Part shown: positions 4,640-6,300 of the stretch, one piece after another
Numbering within the stretch: the stretch's first letter is position 1
Layout of the letters: every line of letters starts with the position of its first letter
Assembly: GCA_018263655.1 (NCBI GenBank)
Contig: JAANWY010000331.1
Location: forward strand, 1-6,300
Reading direction: 5' to 3'
Length of the DNA stretch: 6,300 nt
Origin: Anaerolineales bacterium
GTDB taxonomy: Bacteria; Chloroflexota; Anaerolineae; Epilineales; JAANWY01
Position numbers and translations under genes: made by a program
The notes under the pieces: model-generated
Told to the model about the DNA's origin: nothing
The model's input: the letters and a program-made list of their open reading frames with translations, nothing else
The model's database searches: none

Positions 4640-6028
4640 AGTGACCGATACGACGTTGTTATCATTGGCGCCGGCCCTGGAGGGTACGTCGCCGGCATCC
4701 GCGCCGGGCAGCTTGGCCTGAAGGCCGCCGTCGTCGAGAGGGCTGACGTGGGCGGTGTTTGCCTGAATTGGGGCTGTATCCCGACCAAGGCTTTGTTGAA
4801 GAACGCGGAAGTTGCTAATCTAGTACAGAACGACGCGCGCAAGTTCGGTGTCGAGTTCGAGGATGTGCACGTCAACTGGGCGCCGGCCGTCAAGCGCAGC
4901 CAGCGAGTGAAACGCCGCCTCGTCAAGGGGGTTGAATTCCTGCTGAAGAAGTATGAGGCCGAGCTTGTCCGGGGTGAAGGCCGGCTCACATCGCCCAACA
5001 CGGTGGATGTATCGCCCGACGGGCGCGTGCTGGAGGCGGAGAATATTGTCATTGCCACAGGGTCCCACGCCCGTCTGCTTCCAGGGATGGAGGCGGATGG
5101 TGAGCGCATCATCGTGAGCCGGCACGCCGTCGAACTGGACAGCGTACCCGAGAAGCTGCTCATCATGGGCGCCGGCGCCGTAGGTATGGAGTTCGCGTAC
5201 GTCTACAATGCCTACGGAACTGAAGTGACCGTCATCGAGATGCTGCCCGGCGTCCTGCCGTTGGAAGACCCGGAAGTGACGGGGGTTGTAGCCAAAGCGT
5301 TCACCAGGAGTGGCATCAAACTCCACACCGGTACGCGCGTTGAGGATCATGAGGTCACCGATGACGGTGTGAAACTGACCGCGGTGAATGAAGACGGGGG
5401 CGAAGTTCAGTTCGAAGGTGATCAACTGTTGGTGGCCATTGGGCGTGCCCCGAACACTGAGAGCTTGGGCCTGGAGGACGTCGGTGTCGAGACTAAGCGG
5501 GGTTTCGTCGAGACGAACCGAATCTTGCAGACCAATGTGGGCAGCCTGTATGCGGTCGGTGATGTCGCCGGCGCGCCGATGTTGGCGCACAAGGCGATGC
5601 ACGAAGGGGTTGCCGTCGTGGAGCACTTGGCCGGCATGGATGCGCACGCGCCCGATGCGACCTTCATCCCGAGTTGCACCTACTGCATTCCGCAGGTTGC
5701 CAGTGTCGGCATGACGCAGGAGCAGGCTGAGGAGGCCGGCTACGAGGTCGAGGTGGGCCGGATCCCGTTCCAGGCTATCGGCAAGGCGCTGGCCATCGAT
5801 GAGCGCGAAGGTTTTGTCAAGACCATCGTCGACAGACGATATGGTGAGATCTTGGGGGCTCACATCGTCGGGCCGGATGCGACGGAGATGATCCACGAAT
5901 TTGCTCTGGCACGACGGGCCGAACTGACGCCACACGAAATCATTGCCACCGTTCACGCGCACCCGACGTTGCATGAGGCGGTCCATGAAGTGGCACTGGC
6001 CTCCATTGGATCACCGATCCATGCGTAA
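4637..6028 (+). CDS. lpdA: Dihydrolipoamide dehydrogenase (E3, L-protein)
   Basis: A 463-residue FAD-dependent disulfide reductase that reoxidises dihydrolipoyl groups and reduces NAD+. Motifs in order: FAD-binding GAGPGG (11-16); redox-active disulfide GVCLNWGCIP (40-49) with Cys42 and Cys47; NAD-binding GAGAVGMEF (178-186); second FAD motif LYAVGDVAG (304-312); and the C-terminal dimer-interface motif HAHPTLHEA (440-448), with His442 and Glu447 as the expected acid-base pair acting across the dimer. Length is standard, with no N-terminal lipoyl domain. An unusual detail is SCTYC (346-350), where many E3 proteins have a Val-x-Tyr-Thr type sequence, giving an extra CxxC at the start of the interface domain. 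The gene lies 486 bases after E2, behind a repeat cluster, and just before gcvH. That position fits service to both the 2-oxo acid dehydrogenase and the glycine cleavage system. Confidence 0.95.
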   Translation: MSDRYDVVIIGAGPGGYVAGIRAGQLGLKAAVVERADVGGVCLNWGCIPTKALLKNAEVANLVQNDARKFGVEFEDVHVNWAPAVKRSQRVKRRLVKGVEFLLKKYEAELVRGEGRLTSPNTVDVSPDGRVLEAENIVIATGSHARLLPGMEADGERIIVSRHAVELDSVPEKLLIMGAGAVGMEFAYVYNAYGTEVTVIEMLPGVLPLEDPEVTGVVAKAFTRSGIKLHTGTRVEDHEVTDDGVKLTAVNEDGGEVQFEGDQLLVAIGRAPNTESLGLEDVGVETKRGFVETNRILQTNVGSLYAVGDVAGAPMLAHKAMHEGVAVVEHLAGMDAHAPDATFIPSCTYCIPQVASVGMTQEQAEEAGYEVEVGRIPFQAIGKALAIDEREGFVKTIVDRRYGEILGAHIVGPDATEMIHEFALARRAELTPHEIIATVHAHPTLHEAVHEVALASIGSPIHA

Positions 6029-6042
6029 ACTCGAGTTTGCGT
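6023..6042. repeat. 12-bp palindrome at the E3 stop codon
   Basis: AAACTCGAGTTT (6027-6038) is a perfect DNA palindrome overlapping the last two bases of the TAA stop. As RNA it can extend to an 8-pair stem with two G-U pairs and a UCGA loop. There is no following U-run. It could be an mRNA-end hairpin or a protein-binding site; neither is shown. Confidence 0.45.
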
Positions 6043-6051
6043 AATGATCGC

Positions 6052-6122
6052 CCGCTGCTGTGGCCGGTCTCCTGACCGCGCCACCCGCCGTGGCACGGTC
6101 AGGAGACCGGCCACAGCAGCGG
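6052..6122. repeat. Very long hairpin before gcvH
   Basis: Arms 6052-6084 and 6090-6122 pair at 32 of 33 positions, with a single C/A mismatch (6079 with 6095) and a 5-base loop (6085-6089). The central 25 positions (6054-6078 with 6096-6120) are perfect. The sequence is GC-rich and ends 55 bases before the gcvH ATG, without a T-run afterwards. It may be a dispersed palindromic repeat or a remnant of a small mobile element; no flanking direct repeat was found. In RNA it could stall RNA polymerase, protect the upstream message or limit read-through into gcvH. Confidence 0.75.
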
Positions 6123-6177
6123 AGAGGGCGGCAGCCTGAGTAGTTACGAAACACCAACTGATAGGGAGGAAACAAGC

Positions 6178-6300
6178 ATGAGCATTCCTGAAGACTTGCG
6201 CTACAGCGAAGAGCATGAATGGGTCAAGGTTGAGAGTGATTTGGTCCGCATCGGCATCACCGATTTTGCCCAGCATCAGCTTGGCGATGTTGTCTATGTC
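6178..6300 (+). CDS. gcvH: Glycine cleavage system H protein, N-terminal part
   Basis: The first 41 codons are present and the gene runs off the window. They encode MSIPEDLRYSEEHEWVKVES and continue IGITDFAQHQLGDVVYV, the conserved start of H protein: the PEDLRY and HEWV strands and the GITDFAQ-LGD block that leads to the lipoyl domain. H protein (normally about 125-130 residues) carries the aminomethyl group on a lipoyl lysine between P, T and L proteins; that lysine (about residue 60-65) lies beyond the window. The ATG is preceded by AGGGAGGA (6163-6170), well spaced, so the start is clear. Being next to the E3 gene, which supplies the L-protein activity, supports the call. Whether other gcv genes follow is not visible. 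Confidence 0.92.
   Translation, partial: MSIPEDLRYSEEHEWVKVESDLVRIGITDFAQHQLGDVVYV

Noticed and set aside
4820..5986. Long minus-strand open frame (388 codons) opposite lpdA
   Set aside because: It lies entirely within the clearly conserved lpdA gene and shows no recognisable protein family; it is a by-product of GC-rich codon use.
6052..6122. Intrinsic terminator after lpdA
   Set aside because: The stem is strong but the following bases (GGAGAGGGCGG) have no T-run, so I keep it as a repeat or hairpin.

Overview
The window carries a complete 2-oxo acid dehydrogenase gene set, most likely pyruvate dehydrogenase, all on the + strand. Left to right it holds a flavin-reductase-like gene (126-653), E1 alpha (829-1878), E1 beta (1887-2864), lipoyl E2 (2891-4150), dihydrolipoamide dehydrogenase E3 (4637-6028), and the first 41 codons of glycine cleavage H protein (6178 to the window end). 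All five complete genes are intact, with no frameshift and with the expected catalytic motifs. E1 alpha and beta use thiamine diphosphate to decarboxylate the 2-oxo acid and acylate the E2 lipoyl lysine. E2 passes the acyl group to CoA, and E3 reoxidises the dihydrolipoamide with NAD+. E3 beside gcvH suggests that the same E3 also serves as L-protein of the glycine cleavage system.

The metabolic genes are ordinary; the intergenic DNA is not. Each of the three longer gaps is filled by inverted-repeat DNA. Between the flavin reductase and E1 alpha lies a 132-bp element (659-790) with ~30-36 bp terminal inverted repeats starting GTAA, flanked by a perfect 8-bp direct repeat TAAGTGAG. It looks like a non-autonomous IS66-type MITE. 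The 486-bp gap between E2 and E3 is a patchwork of ACTGNNN heptad arrays in opposite orientations, a perfect 17-bp inverted repeat, and three copies of a repeat starting GTTCGTAGT, two of which have hairpin stems differing by compensated base changes. The gap between E3 and gcvH holds a 12-bp palindrome and a 33-position hairpin arm pair with one mismatch. The first 54 bases could fold as a three-way junction.

The organism is a moderately GC-rich bacterium. The gene content and the abundance of intergenic hairpin and heptad repeats remind me of Chloroflexota (Anaerolineae/Caldilineae-like) genomes. This is an impression and not demonstrable from the window. I see no unknown enzyme system, defence locus or CRISPR array. 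The points most worth following are the repeat families and how they interrupt what may once have been a tighter operon.
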